Position numbers and translations under genes: made by a program
Source: Scalesia atractyloides
Taxonomy: Eukaryota; Streptophyta; Magnoliopsida; Asterales; Asteraceae
Length of the DNA: 64,000 nt
Reading direction: 5' to 3'
NCBI GenBank assembly: GCA_947069175.1
Contig: CAMTDV010001633.1
Location: 62,044,102 to 62,108,101, forward strand
The notes under the pieces: model-generated
Database searches by the model: none
Seen by the model: only the letters and a program-made list of their open reading frames with translations
What the model was told of the DNA's origin: nothing
Shown here: piece by piece, positions 44,603 to 57,860 of the stretch
Numbering within the stretch: the stretch's first letter is position 1
Layout of the letters: the number at the start of each line of letters is the position of its first letter

Positions 44603-45397
44603 ACTATAGGGATATAGGATAGGTTATTAGACCCTTAGAGCCTATACTATAGTCGATTAGAAACTTATAAGAATTTTGTGTGTTATATGCCAAATTTCAT
44701 GATGTTTATATGTTTATGTTAAAATGTTACATTTCATATTGTTCAAGCATGTTCATAAGTATCTATTATCAAATAATGCCTATCATGAAATCGTATGATC
44801 ATAATATATCACATCCATGCAAGCACACACCACATCATGATTGATTTTACAACGATTTTTCGTGTTTTCAAATCTCATCAAAGTGAGTTCTCTTGACGGG
44901 CATGTAGTAACTGGAAGGGTACTAGTACCGGTAGTCGGGACGTCCTGTCTAGGCTGGCATTCGTATAAATCCAAAATAAAGGACCAGTTTGCCTACCTGG
45001 GGACCAACGATGAGAGTACGAAATACCTATTAGGCCAAAGCATGCTATACCAAACGTCGTGAGAGCTAATCCCACTTTGAGTTGTCATTGTGTCTACACC
45101 TGGACACGTTCCGACCAAACATCTCATGAACATATTTTGTGGTTAGCATTCGGGGGATGCGAGTGTTAAATTGCCAATACTAATGTGAATCCTACCAAAC
45201 CAATAGCCATGGGGGCCCACATGACTATATAGGTAAAGGTATGGGGGACATTTGAGGCCCAACATGAGCGAACCCAAGACATCCTTCGGATGTAGTTGCA
45301 TTATTGATATTTATATTATTTTCATTTTTTTTAAAAAGACACATGACACCTAAAAGATACCATAAACTCACAATCTTCTCATTTTATGATCCTGTAG
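44603..45397 (+). other. Element A leader
   Basis: About 0.8 kb of untranslated leader, homologous to that of element B. The small open frames within it are not conserved between the two. Confidence 0.7.
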
Positions 45398-48300
45398 ATG
45401 TCGTATAGATCGCATCGAAGGAGTAGGAAATCGGAAAAGTCTCAGGAACGATTGGCCACTCATATCGCCAACCAAATGGCCACGATATTACCTGACATCG
45501 TAGTACAAGTACAACAAGCTCTTGCTGCAAATCCTACTAACCCTCCTCAACAACAGGACCAGATCATCAACGACCCTCCTACCAGCAAATGCACCTACAA
45601 ACATTTTAAGTCTTGCGATCCCCCAAAATTCGAAGGGACTGAGGGAGTCACTGCTCTCCAGCGTTGGTTCGAGGAGATGGAAAACGTTTTCTTAAACTGC
45701 GATTGTCCTGAGGATCGCAAAGTTCGTTATGCCACCGGGAGACTACTTGGGGTAGCTCTCACTTGGTGGAATACCGAGAAGGGAAAGAGGGGAACGGAAG
45801 ATGCGATGGCCTTAACTTGGGAGGAGTTAAGGGAAATCATGACTAGGCGATTCTGTCCTAGGAGTGAGATTAAGAAATTGGAAGATGAATTTCATGCCCT
45901 GAAGCAAAAAGATGGTGATCACACTACTTACAACAAACGGTTCTTGGAGTTGAACCAAATGGTACCAAACTTATTCACTCCAACCTACCGTCTGATCGAA
46001 CATTACATTCGAGGACTTCCCTCGAAAATCCAAGATTCGGTCCTCAGCGTTTCACCGGTAACACTAGAAGCTGCCATGGAATTGGCGACAGAACTGACCG
46101 AAAACCGAATTCGTAATGGGAAGTTCAAGGAGGAAAAGAAGAAAACCCCTGCTGAGGGACAAACCTCAAACCACCACACTCCTTCCTCTAAATTTGCTAA
46201 CAAGAGGAAGCGTAACAACAGGAACTTTGCAGTCACCCACACCAACACCCCTGTTCCTGCTGCACCCATCACTCAAGCCACTCCTCCACCCGCGCCATAC
46301 AAAAGACCATACACAGGACCACTACCAAAATGTAACCGTTGTCAGTATCACCACTCCCCTGACTATCCTTGCCAATACTGTACCAGCTGCGGTCGCGCTG
46401 GACACATTGTACAACACTGCCGCGCACCTCAGCGAACAAACCGCCACCCACCTATAACCCAAACCCACCAACAATTTATGGGTCAAGCCCAACAACAACA
46501 ACCATTTCCACCCACTCAACATTTAGCCCAAACATACTATCAACCCAACTACCCTATGGGTCAACCTATGCGGGCATGTTTCAACTGTGGAGATCCAAGT
46601 CATTTCAGGAACACATGTCCAAGACTGGTCAATATTATTCATGCTCAGGCCCAAGCCAACCCTGTGAACCAAGCAAACCAAGCTCCTCCACCTGCTAGAG
46701 GAAGGGCTTTCAATATTAACGCAAACCAGGCCAGGGCTGACGGCAATGTGGTCAACGGTACGTTTCTTATAAATGGTAGATATGCCTCTATGTTATTTGA
46801 TACTGGTGCGGATAGAAGTTTCGTGTCATTAGAGTTTGAACCTATCTTAAGTAAAAATCGAGATAAGCTCGCGGAATCCATAACAGTGGAAGTTGCAGAT
46901 GGAAAACCAGTTTCGTTAAACTCTATTTTACGCAACTGTATGCTCACCCTAAACGACCACGATTTCTCGGTCGATCTTATTCCTATGAAGCTGGGAAGTT
47001 TCGACAACATAGTCGGAATGGATTGGCTCAGTCAGCATAATGCGGAAGTTGTATGTCGTGAGAAATTTATTCGTATTCCTCTTTCAAACGGTCAGACTCT
47101 TCGAATTATTGGAGAAACCTCGGCGAAAGGACTCAACTTAATGTCTTGTCTTCAAGCTCAGAAATACCTTCGCAAGAATTATGTCGCGTTTTTAGCCCAT
47201 ATCATCAAGAAGGGGACCGCAGAAAAGAAACTTGAAGATATTCCTGTTGTAAAAGATTTTCCACAAGTTTTTCCTGACGACATTTCAGGACTTCCTCCAG
47301 TCAGAGATGTCGAGTTTCGTATCGATCTTATACCTGGTGCTACACCAGTGGCAAAATCTCCATATAGGTTAGCCCCCTCTGAAATGCAGGAGCTAGCCAG
47401 TCAATTGCAAGAGTTGACTGACAAGGGATTTATACGCCCCAGCTCATCGCCTTGGGGTGCACCTGTACTTTTTGTAAAGAAGAAGGATGGATCTTTTCGC
47501 ATGTGCATCGATTACAGAGAGCTCAACAAGTTAACTATCAAAAATCGATATCCTTTACCTCGTATAGATGACCTCCTTGACCAACTACAAGGTGCCAGTT
47601 GCTTTTCGAAAATCGACCTCCGATCGGGCTATCATCAGCTTAGGGTGCATGAAGAAGACGTCCCTAAAACTGCTTTTCGAACTCGATATGGTCACTATGA
47701 ATTTATGGTTATGCCGTTTGGATTAACCAACGCACCAGCTGTTTTCATGGACCTAATGAATAGAGTCTGCAAACCTTACCTTGATCGATTTGTTATTGTG
47801 TTCATTGACGATATTCTTATCTATTCAAAATCCAAAGCTGATCATGAGCGTCATCTGCGACTTGTTCTTGCACTTCTAGAAAAGGAAAAGCTTTATGCCA
47901 AGTTCTCTAAATGTGAATTCTGGTTAAAAGAGGTGCAATTTCTTGGGCATGTAGTCAATGACAAAGGAATACATGTGGACCCATCAAAGATCAAAGCAGT
48001 TCAAGAATGGCAAGCTCCACGTACGCCAACTGAAGTAAGGTCTTTTCTTGGACTTGCTGGTTACTATCGTCGATTCATTTCAAACTTCTCTCGCATTGCG
48101 GTGCCACTCACGGCTTTAACCCATAAAGGGAAACCATTTGTATGGGGGCCCAAGCAAGAAGAAGCTTTTCAAACTCTCAAGCGAAAACTTTGTGATGCAC
48201 CAATCCTCACTCTTCCTGAAGGTTGTGATGATTTTGTAGTCTATTGCGACGCGTCAGGACAAGGGTTAGGTTGCGTTCTCATGCAAAGAGGAAAAGTCAT

Positions 48301-50070
48301 AGCTTATGCCTCAAGGCAACTCAAGACACACGAGAAGAACTACACCACTCATGACCTTGAACTTGGAGCCGTTGTATTCGCTCTTAAGATATGGAGACAT
48401 TATCTTTATGGTACGAAGTGTGAAATATACACTGACCACAAGAGTCTTCAACATATCTTCAATCAGAAAGAGTTAAATATGAGGCAACGAAGATGGGTCG
48501 AACTTCTAAATGATTACGACTGTGAAATCAAATATCACCCTGGTAAAGCAAATGTGGTGGCTGATGCACTTAGTCGAAAGGGTTATGCGAACTCCATTCA
48601 TATTCTATGTTCACAAATTATAACCAAAATTAAGGATCAAATTCGAGAAGCTCAACACGTTTCAATAACAGAGGAAGATGTACAAAAGGAGATGTCCTGT
48701 GGAGCCGAGCTAAAGCTGGAAACTAAATCTGATGGTATTTTGTATTACTTAGATCGTATATGGATTCCTAACCATGTCAATCTTCGTGAAACACTCATGC
48801 ATGAAGCCCATAAGTCGCGATATTCTATACACCCAGGAGCCGATAAGATGTATCAAGACCTACGGTACACCTATTGGTGGCCTGGAATGAAGAAAGATAT
48901 TGCTGTTTTTGTTTCCAAGTGTCTCACTTGTTCTAAAGTAAAGGCTGAACACCAAAGACCCTCAGGACTTCTGATCCAACCAGAAATACCTGTCTGGAAG
49001 TGGGAAAATATAACCATGGATTTTATTACCGGGTTACCTCGCACTTCTAGTGGGTATGATACTATATGGGTGATTATAGACCGACTCACAAAATCAGCTC
49101 ACTTTATTCCTATTCGGGAAGATTTCAAGAACGAAAAGCTTGCTCGTATTTATATCAGCGAAATCGTCAGCCGTCATGGAGTTCCATTAAGTATTATTTC
49201 TGATCGTGATGGTCGTTTCACCTCACGGACATGGCAGGCAGTACAATCCGCTATGGGCACTCGACTAGATCTCAGTACCGCCTATCATCCCCAAACTGAT
49301 GGACAGTCTGAGCGAACCATTCAAACCCTTGAGGACATGCTTAGAGCATGTGTCATAGACTTCAAGGGAAATTGGGACGCCCACCTACCGTTAGTCGAAT
49401 TTTCGTACAACAACAGTTATCATTCTAGCATCGGCATGGCACCTTTGAAGCTTTATATGGTCGAAAGTGTCGATCTCCTGTTTGTTGGCACGAAATTGGG
49501 GAAGCTCAAATTACTGGTCCGGAATTAATCCAAGAAACAACAGATAAGATTCATCAAATTCGAAACAATCTTCTAGCGGCTCAAAGTCGTCAAAAGAGTT
49601 ACGCAGATAAACGTCGGAAGCCCTTGGAGTTTAGCGTTGGTGATCATGTGCTTTTAAAAGTATCACCGTGGAAGGGAGTAGTTCGTTTTGGTCAGAAGGG
49701 AAAGCTAGCACCACGTTACGTAGGACCTTTCAAGATACTCGAAAGAGTAGGTCCTGTAGCTTACAAGCTTGATCTACCGGAAGAACTCGACAGAATTCAT
49801 CCCACATTCCACGTGTCGAACTTGAAGAAGTGCCTTGCTGATGAGAATCTTCATATTCCACTGGAGGATATTCAGATTGATGAATCCATGCATTTTATCG
49901 AAAGGCCAGTAGAGATTATGGACTATGGAGAAAAGCGTCTACGTCGAAGTCGCATTCCTATTGTTAGGGTACGCTGGGAGTCGAAACGGGGACCTGAGTT
50001 TACTTGGGAACGTGAAGACTCAATGCGTGAAAAATACCCTCATCTTTTCCCTACTACTTCAACTGTTTGA
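45398..50070 (+). pseudogene. Gag-Pol polyprotein of element A (Ty3/gypsy chromovirus, Tekay-like), one frameshift
   Basis: One frame runs from ATG 45398 to 49528 (1376 codons). Domains by residue: capsid about 65-240 (KHFKSCDPPKFEG to ELTENRIRN); Cys/His region with CTSCGRAGHIVQHC about 330-350; knuckle CFNCGDPSHFRNTC about 394; protease LFDTGADRSFVS about 466; RT with YRELNKLTIKNRYPLPRID about 706 and FIDDILIYS about 803; RNase H with YCDASGQG about 949 and TDHKSLQHI; integrase zinc region about 1135-1180; catalytic core with MDFITGLP, SDRDGRF and DGQSERT. One base is lost near 49445, after which another frame continues integrase to a chromodomain-like C-terminus (VGPFKILERVG to WEREDSMREKYPHLF), stop at 50070. 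All catalytic residues are present, so this frameshift is the only lesion I see. Confidence 0.93.
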
Positions 50071-50089
50071 ATTTCGGGACGAAATTCCT

Positions 50090-50104
50090 AAAAGTAGGGG
50101 ATAC
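50090..50104 (+). promoter_or_regulatory. Polypurine tract, element A
   Basis: AAAAGTAGGGGATAC lies directly before the 3' LTR; it primes plus-strand synthesis in LTR elements. Confidence 0.75.
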
Positions 50105-52819
50105 TGTAACATTTGTATAAATCGGGTCTCCAAAACCCGCTCCGTTTTGTAATCAAATACCAAGTTACGAAATTTCATTAAGTATTTATGAGTATTTTGA
50201 GTTTAAACGTTACATAATTAATATATAAACTAAACTATAAAAATTATATTTGATAAAAAGTCAAAATAAAATAAATAAAAAATAGTTGGAGCTGACCGGA
50301 CTCGAACCCGGGTCAACTGCCTCCAACGATTTATCTTTCCGTCTCCAAACCACTCTGCCACCAATTGTTTTCTGTTAGTATTATGAAAACAATTAAATTT
50401 TATACGCAAACTCGGTTTAACGGTTATTGATATCTGAATAACGGAAAATCGGTAAGCCAAATCGTCAAATCAGTTTTCGTTCGTTTAGTTAACTTATAAC
50501 CGACGCATATCGGTTTCTAATTAAAGTTCAGATTTAATGAACTTCGAGTTTTGGGTTTTGAAACCGAAAGACATTCAAGTTTCAAGTAATTCTGTTTCCA
50601 ATCATTTATACGATCCAGAACTGTCTCAAATACACTCCAATCCCTTTTCGGCGCGTTTTCAAGCCTTGTGAGCACAAGAAAACTGTCGCCGGAATTTTCT
50701 GCAATTCTCGCCGGAAAACCGTGTTCAACATAAACCAGTAAGAATTTCCTCTCTTGCTGTTTCAATCTATTGTTAGGACACTACTAACATTATTCCGTCA
50801 CTCAAAGTCAGTCATAGAAGACTTTGCTGGATTTCTGGTTTCGCCGGAGAAATTCTGGAATTTGCCGGAACCACGCTAGTTGACGGTAAACACATTCAAT
50901 CGTGCTAATAATTCATGTACTCTGGTTCAATTTCAAATCTAATTCTTTGATTCTGTTGATTAGCCCCTCTCAGCCGAAGTTTCAAAAACGGAGTTGCCTG
51001 TTCTCGCCGGACTTCCTGAAGAAGACGACCTGTCCGGTATTTCTTGTCCCCAAACTGTTCGGTTTGTTCATTCAAACTAGTAGGCATGATATTTAAGTAG
51101 TAGAGCCATGAATCAGTTGTCTGAGTAAAAACCGGTAATCATAACGAAGAAGACGAATCTAAAAACGGGATAAGAATAATTAAAACACGGATAATTAACG
51201 GGTTAGACACACAGTCCAGCGGTGGACTGTGTGCAAAGTTTATATACGAGTCCCGAGTTCGATCCTTACTACACACACACTGCGTAATAACATTTCCTTT
51301 TTATTCATAAAACTAACCGGGTTAGATTGAGTAGTTGTTAAGTATAATATAATTCAAGAATATAACCGGGTTAGACACACAGTCCAGCGGTGGACTGTGT
51401 GCAACACAAACTGCACGTCACGCGATCGAGTCCCGTCCCAAACACCGGTTCAATGAGATTAAAACGTTTTGCAAAATAAAGGAATTTTCGGTAAAATCGA
51501 ATAAGTGTATAAATATAATAAGAACTGGATTCCTAACGGGTTAGTCACGTAGCTCAGTTGGTAGAGCTACGTGCGCGTGAACGGAAGGTCACCGGTTCGA
51601 ATCCCGCTCGGCGCAAGAATTACCGCTGACCGAACCGGTCAACGGTCAACGGTCAACGGTCAAACAGTAAAAAAATATTATTTTTTTTAATAATTATTTG
51701 TTTTATTTAAATTAAAAATCAATTAAAAATACTCAAAATAACATTTTTAAGGATAGAAAATAGCCATAAACTCACACAAATATATCTAAAAATCCCATTA
51801 AAAATCTTTAATAAAATCCATCCGTTTAATATATTTTTCCCATTATTATTTAGGTCAGTGATTCCTCGTTAACTCGTTTCGTCTAAATCGTGCGCATCTC
51901 ATCAATTCAAATCCAACGCACCCAATGTGAGTGAACCCTTCAAATTCCCCGTTTTAATCACATTTTTGGGGTGTATCATGTGTTTTGTTCATTTACTTAT
52001 TATAACTAAGTTATTGTGCATATATCATATCATGACATGTGTGTTAGTTGTTGCTGTTAAGTAGTTAGTATTGTTTGCAAGTTATTATTTCAGTACATGC
52101 AATTGCTGAGGCCGTAGCTCCCCATCCCTCGAGGTTGAGTTTGATCCCCATTCTATTATGCGGTTGATCAGGGCGTGCCCGCACGATCGGCTCCGTTTGA
52201 TTGAGCCTTGATCGGTCATTTATTCTCATTCCAGTTCATGCAATACGCTCGGCTCCGTTTGATTGAGCCTTGAGCGCACAGTTCAATTTACATTCTCAGT
52301 TCATGCAATACGATCGGCTCCGTTTGATTGAGCCTTGATCTCACAGTTCATTTATGTTAATTATCATATGATGTTGGTATGTTCATGTATGTATAGATTG
52401 TTAATGTAAGTTATAATTGTAACCGATGTTGCCATTGCTTGATTTCATACATATGCTCTTTTATGATTATGCACAATATTTTATTGATAAACTAACCAGA
52501 AAATCATTATTAAATGTTTATCTATAAGGTTCACTCGCCAACTTATGTTGACCCAAAAACCTCCCATTTTACACATGATACAGGTGAACCAGCAGCAGCT
52601 AGGAACACGTAGGACCTGGATTAGAAGAAATAAAATGATTTAGTGTTCGGATTATTATGTTTGGTTATTTTCCTTTGTAATGAATGAACATGTTTGAAGG
52701 TTTGAGAAATGTAACTTTGACTTCATTTAATTATGAAACATAATAGTAAATGTCATGTGCTTTGGTGATAACCCAATTATGCCCCGACTATTATTTCCGC
52801 TGCGGGTCGGGGTGTGACA
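50105..52819 (+). mobile_element. Element A 3' LTR
   Basis: 2715 bp, nearly identical to the 5' LTR, followed by the TCCTA duplication. tRNA-like cassettes correspond to those at 42040-43451: antisense from 50277, hairpins at 51208-51233, 51376-51401 and 51546-51573. Confidence 0.95.
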
Positions 52820-53739
52820 TCCTATGTGTTCCTTGCTTCAACCTGTCCACCTGTATCATGTGTAAAAATAGGGTTTTGGGTCAATAAAAAGTTGGCGAGT
52901 GAATCTTACTTTTGAAAGGATTAGTTATATTGGTTATTTGAATAAAATTGTGCATAACCAAATATGAATAAACGTAAATGTAAATTTAATCACAAAACAC
53001 ATAATATTAAATAATGCACACGCACACACCAAATGATGAACAATGAGATCAAGGCTCAATCAAACGGAGCCGATCTAATGAGGCACGCGATGTTCAACTC
53101 GTCTCCCACGAGGAAGTGTTGGGCCTAATGAATGATTTGCACGCAACTTGACAAAAATGTAAACACACATCACAACAAACAGTATAATCACATAATCTCA
53201 ATTAATGCACAAGCACACACCAAATGATGAACAATGAGGCACGCGACGTTCAACCCGTCTCCAACGAGGAACTGATGGGCCTAATGAATGATTTGCACGC
53301 AACTTGACAAAATATAAACACGCATCACAACAAACAATATTTACATCTCGAGTTTAGTTCATATAATGGTAATCGCACGAGTTTGAATAAATGAAATAAT
53401 TAAAGCGACACATGATACACCCCAAAACATGAATAAAAATGGGAATTTGTAAGAATTCACTCACAGTGGGTGCGTTCCTTGATGACGATGAATGCGCACG
53501 AATATTATGATTCGACTGACGAGGGAAAAACTAACCTAAAATAATAACGAAATGGTTCGATAAATAAATGGATTTTATTTGAGATTAATACTTTTAATTC
53601 ATAATCTTAATAGGATTTTTAGATTTATTTTTGTGAGTTTAAGGACATTTTCTAACTTTAAAAATATTATCTTTAAGTATTTTTTAAATAATTTTCTGAT
53701 TAAATAAGTAATAAAAAAATAAAAAAAATGTTGACTTTT

Positions 53740-54200
53740 GACCATGTTGACCGTTGACCGTTGACCGGTCGGACTGTGTTTATTCTATGCGCTGAGTGAG
53801 GTTCAAACTCGTGACCTCCCGTATACGTGCACGCAGCTCTACCAACTGAGCTACGTGTCTAACCCGATATAATCTCGTTTTTAATTATATATATATACAA
53901 ATTAGATTAATTCATTTCTGTTTCTATTTAAAAAGCTTTGATAATTGCCAGAACCGGTTACAGAAGCAGGATTCGAACTCGGGACCTACGGTTCGTGTGC
54001 ACACAGCCCAACCAGTTGGGCTGTGTGTCTAACCTGTTAGTTTTCTTGATCTTTATTTTATTTAAACACTTTCTGTGAAGCGATATGACTTGTTCTAAAA
54101 ACAATGGATTTAATTTCAGTGGATCGGAACACAAACAGACTCGTACCCGGTATCATGTATGTAAAATGCACACAGTCCACCGCTGGACTGTGTGTCTAAC
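53740..54200 (-). other. tRNA-like cassette array, element B right LTR
   Basis: Hairpins at 53830-53857, 54000-54027 and 54169-54194, spacing 170 and 169. The B box of the first is mutated (GAGTTTGAACC on the minus strand). The antisense cassette is at 55494-55570 with A box TGGCGGAGTGG and B box GGTTCGAAACC at 55537-55547. Confidence 0.7.
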
Positions 54201-55050
54201 CCATTTAAATTACTGATTTTAATTATATTTATAAACGACTCGTTGTTCATCTTCTTCGTTTTATGAAAACTCAGATCAGTGAGATCCGACTGTTTTGTTT
54301 AATTCGATTATCAAAACTTATAATTGGTTGGAATGTAATAGTTAAAGAGATTAAAGAACAGAATGTACCAAAACAGTGCGTTTACTTCAGATTTCCGGTA
54401 GGAGTCGTCGGCTCTGATTTGTGACTCTCGGCTGAGTGAAATGTTTGACAGTTTAGTTTCTTGTGTTTTGAAATTAAGTTACTGAGTAAGAGATATCAAG
54501 AGTTTTTAGATGATTATACCGATCGACAGTGAGACTTTGATGTTTCAGTGAAATTCCGGCGAGTGTGAGATTTCCCGGCAGCGTAGTCTGAGACAGATTC
54601 TGATTGAAGGATTTAAGTTAATATATAACCCATTTAAATTACTGATTTTAATTATATTTTAAACGACTCGCTGTTCATCTTCTTCGTTTTATGAAAACTC
54701 AGATCAGTGAGATCCGACTGTTTTGTTTAATTCGATTATCAAAACTTATAATTGGTTGGAATGTAATAGTTAAAGAGATTAAGAACAGAATGTAACAAAA
54801 CAGTGCGTTTACTTCAGATTTCCGGTAGGAGTCGTCGGCTCTGATTTGTGACTCTCGGCTGAGTGAAATGTTTGACAGTTTAGTTTCTTGTGTTATGAAA
54901 TTAAGTTACTGAGTAAGAGATATCAAGAGTTTTTAGATGATTATACCGATCGACAGTGAGACTTTGATGTTTCAGTGAAATTCCGGCGAGTGTGAGATTT
55001 CCCGACAGCGTAGTCCTGGACAGATTCTGATTGAAGGATTGAAGTTAATA
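54197..55050. repeat. 429-bp tandem duplication within element B 5' LTR
   Basis: TAACCCATTTAAATTACTGA starts both units (54197 and 54626). The join is GTTAATATATAACCC, where the undamaged LTR has GTTAATATATGTCTAATAATG. Confidence 0.85.
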
Positions 55051-55746
55051 TATGTCTAATAATGGATTACAAACAAAAGAGTCGGAATTTTACCGATTTG
55101 AAGTAAGTCTCGGTTTTCCGGTGAAAGTCCGGCAACTGTAAAATATCTCCGGCGACGTGTTTTGAGATGAATTAAGCTTCGGAAACGATCGTGGTTCTGA
55201 GCGAAAGGATTCTCAGAGTGTTCAAGAGGGTATTTATAGTGAAAACTGGCTGAATTGAGTCAAGGTCCGCGAGTTAAGATTTCCGTCGGTTATGACGGAA
55301 ATTAATTGCCGGCAACGGTTATAACCGACGTCGACATCAATTTGAGCGTTTCAGTCAAGACTGATTTGGCCAAAATCGCGGATTGCCGGATTTTCCGGTG
55401 ATTGCGATTTCTGAGCGCGCGGTGATTCTCTGGTTTGAATCCGGGTTTACTTTAAGTTTTATTTATTTCCGTATTATTCCAAAGTAAAGTGTGTGGCGGA
55501 GTGGCGTGTTGTGTGTTTGTTGGAGCGGCTGACCCGGGTTCGAAACCCGGCAGTCTCATTTTATTTTTTCTTCACTTGTTTTTATTATTTATTAATTATA
55601 GTTTTTATATTCTGAAATGTTTATTAATTATGTATTGTTTAAAATTAAAATGAACAATATATACGCAATGAAAATTATAACTGACTATTCGATTAATAAA
55701 CGAAGCGGGTTTGGAAAACCCGTTTTTCGACGAATGTTACACTACC

Positions 55747-56469
55747 TGACTAAGTTCGCTGGGGTTCTGTCTCGCGTTGTATGGCAAAGTGACTTGGGTT
55801 AATTTACTAACACATGTGCATTTATGTTTTAAATAGAAGTTCCAGGAAGTAATCAGGAATTGTTACACGGAAGCCTGTAGGAATACCTAAGTTTCCAAGG
55901 CGAGTACATTCTCTTTTGTAAATCTTTTTGTGAGTCAAAATGTGTTACCAAAAACCTCAAATGTTTTAATTATGCTTAACAGTAATTGATCATATGTATT
56001 CTACAATTATTGCCGGTATGTTGGGGTTTTGTATACATTACTAGTCCATAGTCACAGGATGCTCTCAATACTGTAAAGTGTAAACACTTGTTTTGATTAA
56101 ATTGGGATGCATTCGCCAGTATTTCTTGCTGATAAAATGTTTTTAAAACGCGTTTCAGGTAACTTAATCTAAAGCTAATAGAAGTCAGCTGGAGAGCACT
56201 GAAGGCTTAGAAAAGTGGCTATAAAAGTTACCTAAATAAAAAGGAGTTTATGTTTTTCATAAATTGGGGTTTTCCCCTCTACGAATGTATTGTAGTGGAA
56301 ACATGGGTTTTATCACGTTTGTTATTTATTAAAGTTTGGTGTTTTTGAGACTCTGATAATATTTCCTAACTACGATCCTGATGTTTAATTTCCCTACCAA
56401 ATTAATAAACACCGATACGACCTGTCTGCGGTCCTCGCGACCCCCGCTCTCGGGTCGGGGGTTGCAACA
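55747..56469 (+). mobile_element. Element D 5' LTR, right part
   Basis: Begins after CTACC and ends CGGGTCGGGGGTTGCAACA at 56469. The left part is at 34934-36012. Confidence 0.78.
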
Positions 56470-56474
56470 GAAGG

Positions 56475-56486
56475 TGGTATCAGAGC
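56475..56486 (+). promoter_or_regulatory. Primer binding site, initiator-Met tRNA type, element D
   Basis: TGGTATCAGAGC, five bases after the LTR. Confidence 0.88.
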
Positions 56487-57021
56487 CACTGGTTTAAGCC
56501 ATTTAGGTGTTCTTTTGAAATACCTAAATTTTAACCAATTGTGTTAGGAAATATCCGCGACTTTACTTTGTGTAAATATATATATTATTATTTTGTGTTG
56601 TTTTAGTAACTTCTTTAGTTTACAGTATGAGTGATCAGGGTACTTCTGATGCTTATCGTCACCTACCTCATTCTCTAATGAATGAAGGAACATCCTAGCC
56701 AAACACCGACTACACCGCCGATTCCGAAGCTATCTTTGTTTTCAAATCCAAATCCGCGGTACCTTTTCCCCCTAAAAAGAGAGGTTGGTTTAGTAGAGCC
56801 CGAGGAGATAGAAGGAAAAGAATTAGGCAAGCTCAACAACAAGCCATATGTAACATCCGTAAAAAATCGGGTTATCCAAACCCGCTTCGTTTATTAAACT
56901 AAATAATCAGTTATAAAATACGTTGCATATATATTGTTTATTTTAGTTTTAAACGATACGTAATTAATAAACATTTTAAAATTTAAAATTTATAAATGAA
57001 AATTTGTAATAAACAATGAAT

Positions 57022-57115
57022 AAAAAAAATATAAGGAGAAGCCGGGTTTCGAACCCGGGTCACCCGCCTCCATCACATACACATAAACCGTTCGGCTGCC
57101 GAGCCTCATTCGGTT
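57022..57115 (-). other. Antisense tRNA-like cassette, solo LTR C
   Basis: Minus strand: GGTTCGAAACC B box in a perfect CCGGG/CCCGG T arm (57042-57058), then eight T at 57029-57022. The A-box side (GGCTCGGCAGCCGAACGG) is eroded but forms a GGCTCGGC/GCCGA pairing. Confidence 0.6.
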
Positions 57116-57860
57116 TATTTTAGAACCATTAATATATGTATACGCATTCAATTAAGGGAAGTTTCAAAAAGAAAGCCGCCCAAAAGATTTCAGCAGTTAC
57201 GATTTCAACTGAAAAATGGAACGCGCATACAATCATCCGTTACTGAATTGTGTTTTAATTCGATTTCAGTTACCAATTCTACCCTGAATCAAAGAATTTC
57301 AGTATTTCATAACCGAAAACATCTTAGAAAAAATGAATGAAATCGAAAACATTAAAAGATGAAACCGATTACAAATCATTTGATCTGCAAATACTGAAAC
57401 ATCTCGTCCACCAAACGATCACACAAGAGCTTACTGTTCAAACACTCTACTGCCGGAATTTATCTGTGTTCGCCGGAATTCTCTGCAAGTCGCCGGAAAA
57501 CCGAACCCATTTCATCTCTGTTGCCTTACTTTATAAACAGAACATCTAGAGCTCATACCGAAGTCACCCACACTCACCTCAAATTTCCTGAAGATCCTCT
57601 GCCGCAAGATACACGTCGCCGGAATAGCCTGCTGTCATCGAAACCTCGCCGGAGTAACAGGGGATCTCTGTTCAGTATATCTTACACCTAATCTCTCTCA
57701 TTTTTATTAATCTCATATGTAGTTATTTACAATTTACTAAAGGGATTGATTAATGAATCGAAACAGTCGGATTTTTGAGTTCTGGGTTGTTTTAACGAAG
57801 AAGATGAAGTTTTGGATTGTGTATATATTTAATATAAATCGGGTTATATCTTGGGTTAGA

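Larger units (their letters stand above)
52825..55741 (-). mobile_element. Element B 5' LTR, right fragment
   Basis: Continues the LTR from 41867 and ends in the inverse of TGTAACATTCG at 55741. The full LTR would be 3108 bp, of which 429 bp is a tandem duplication (units from 54197 and 54626); removing it gives about 2679 bp, matching the other LTR (2683). Differences from 36013-38695 are more numerous than those between the LTRs of A, consistent with greater age. Confidence 0.88.

Noticed and set aside
45398..50070. Endogenous pararetrovirus
   Set aside because: LTRs with TSD, an iMet primer site and a gypsy-order RT, RNase H and integrase identify a Ty3/gypsy retrotransposon.
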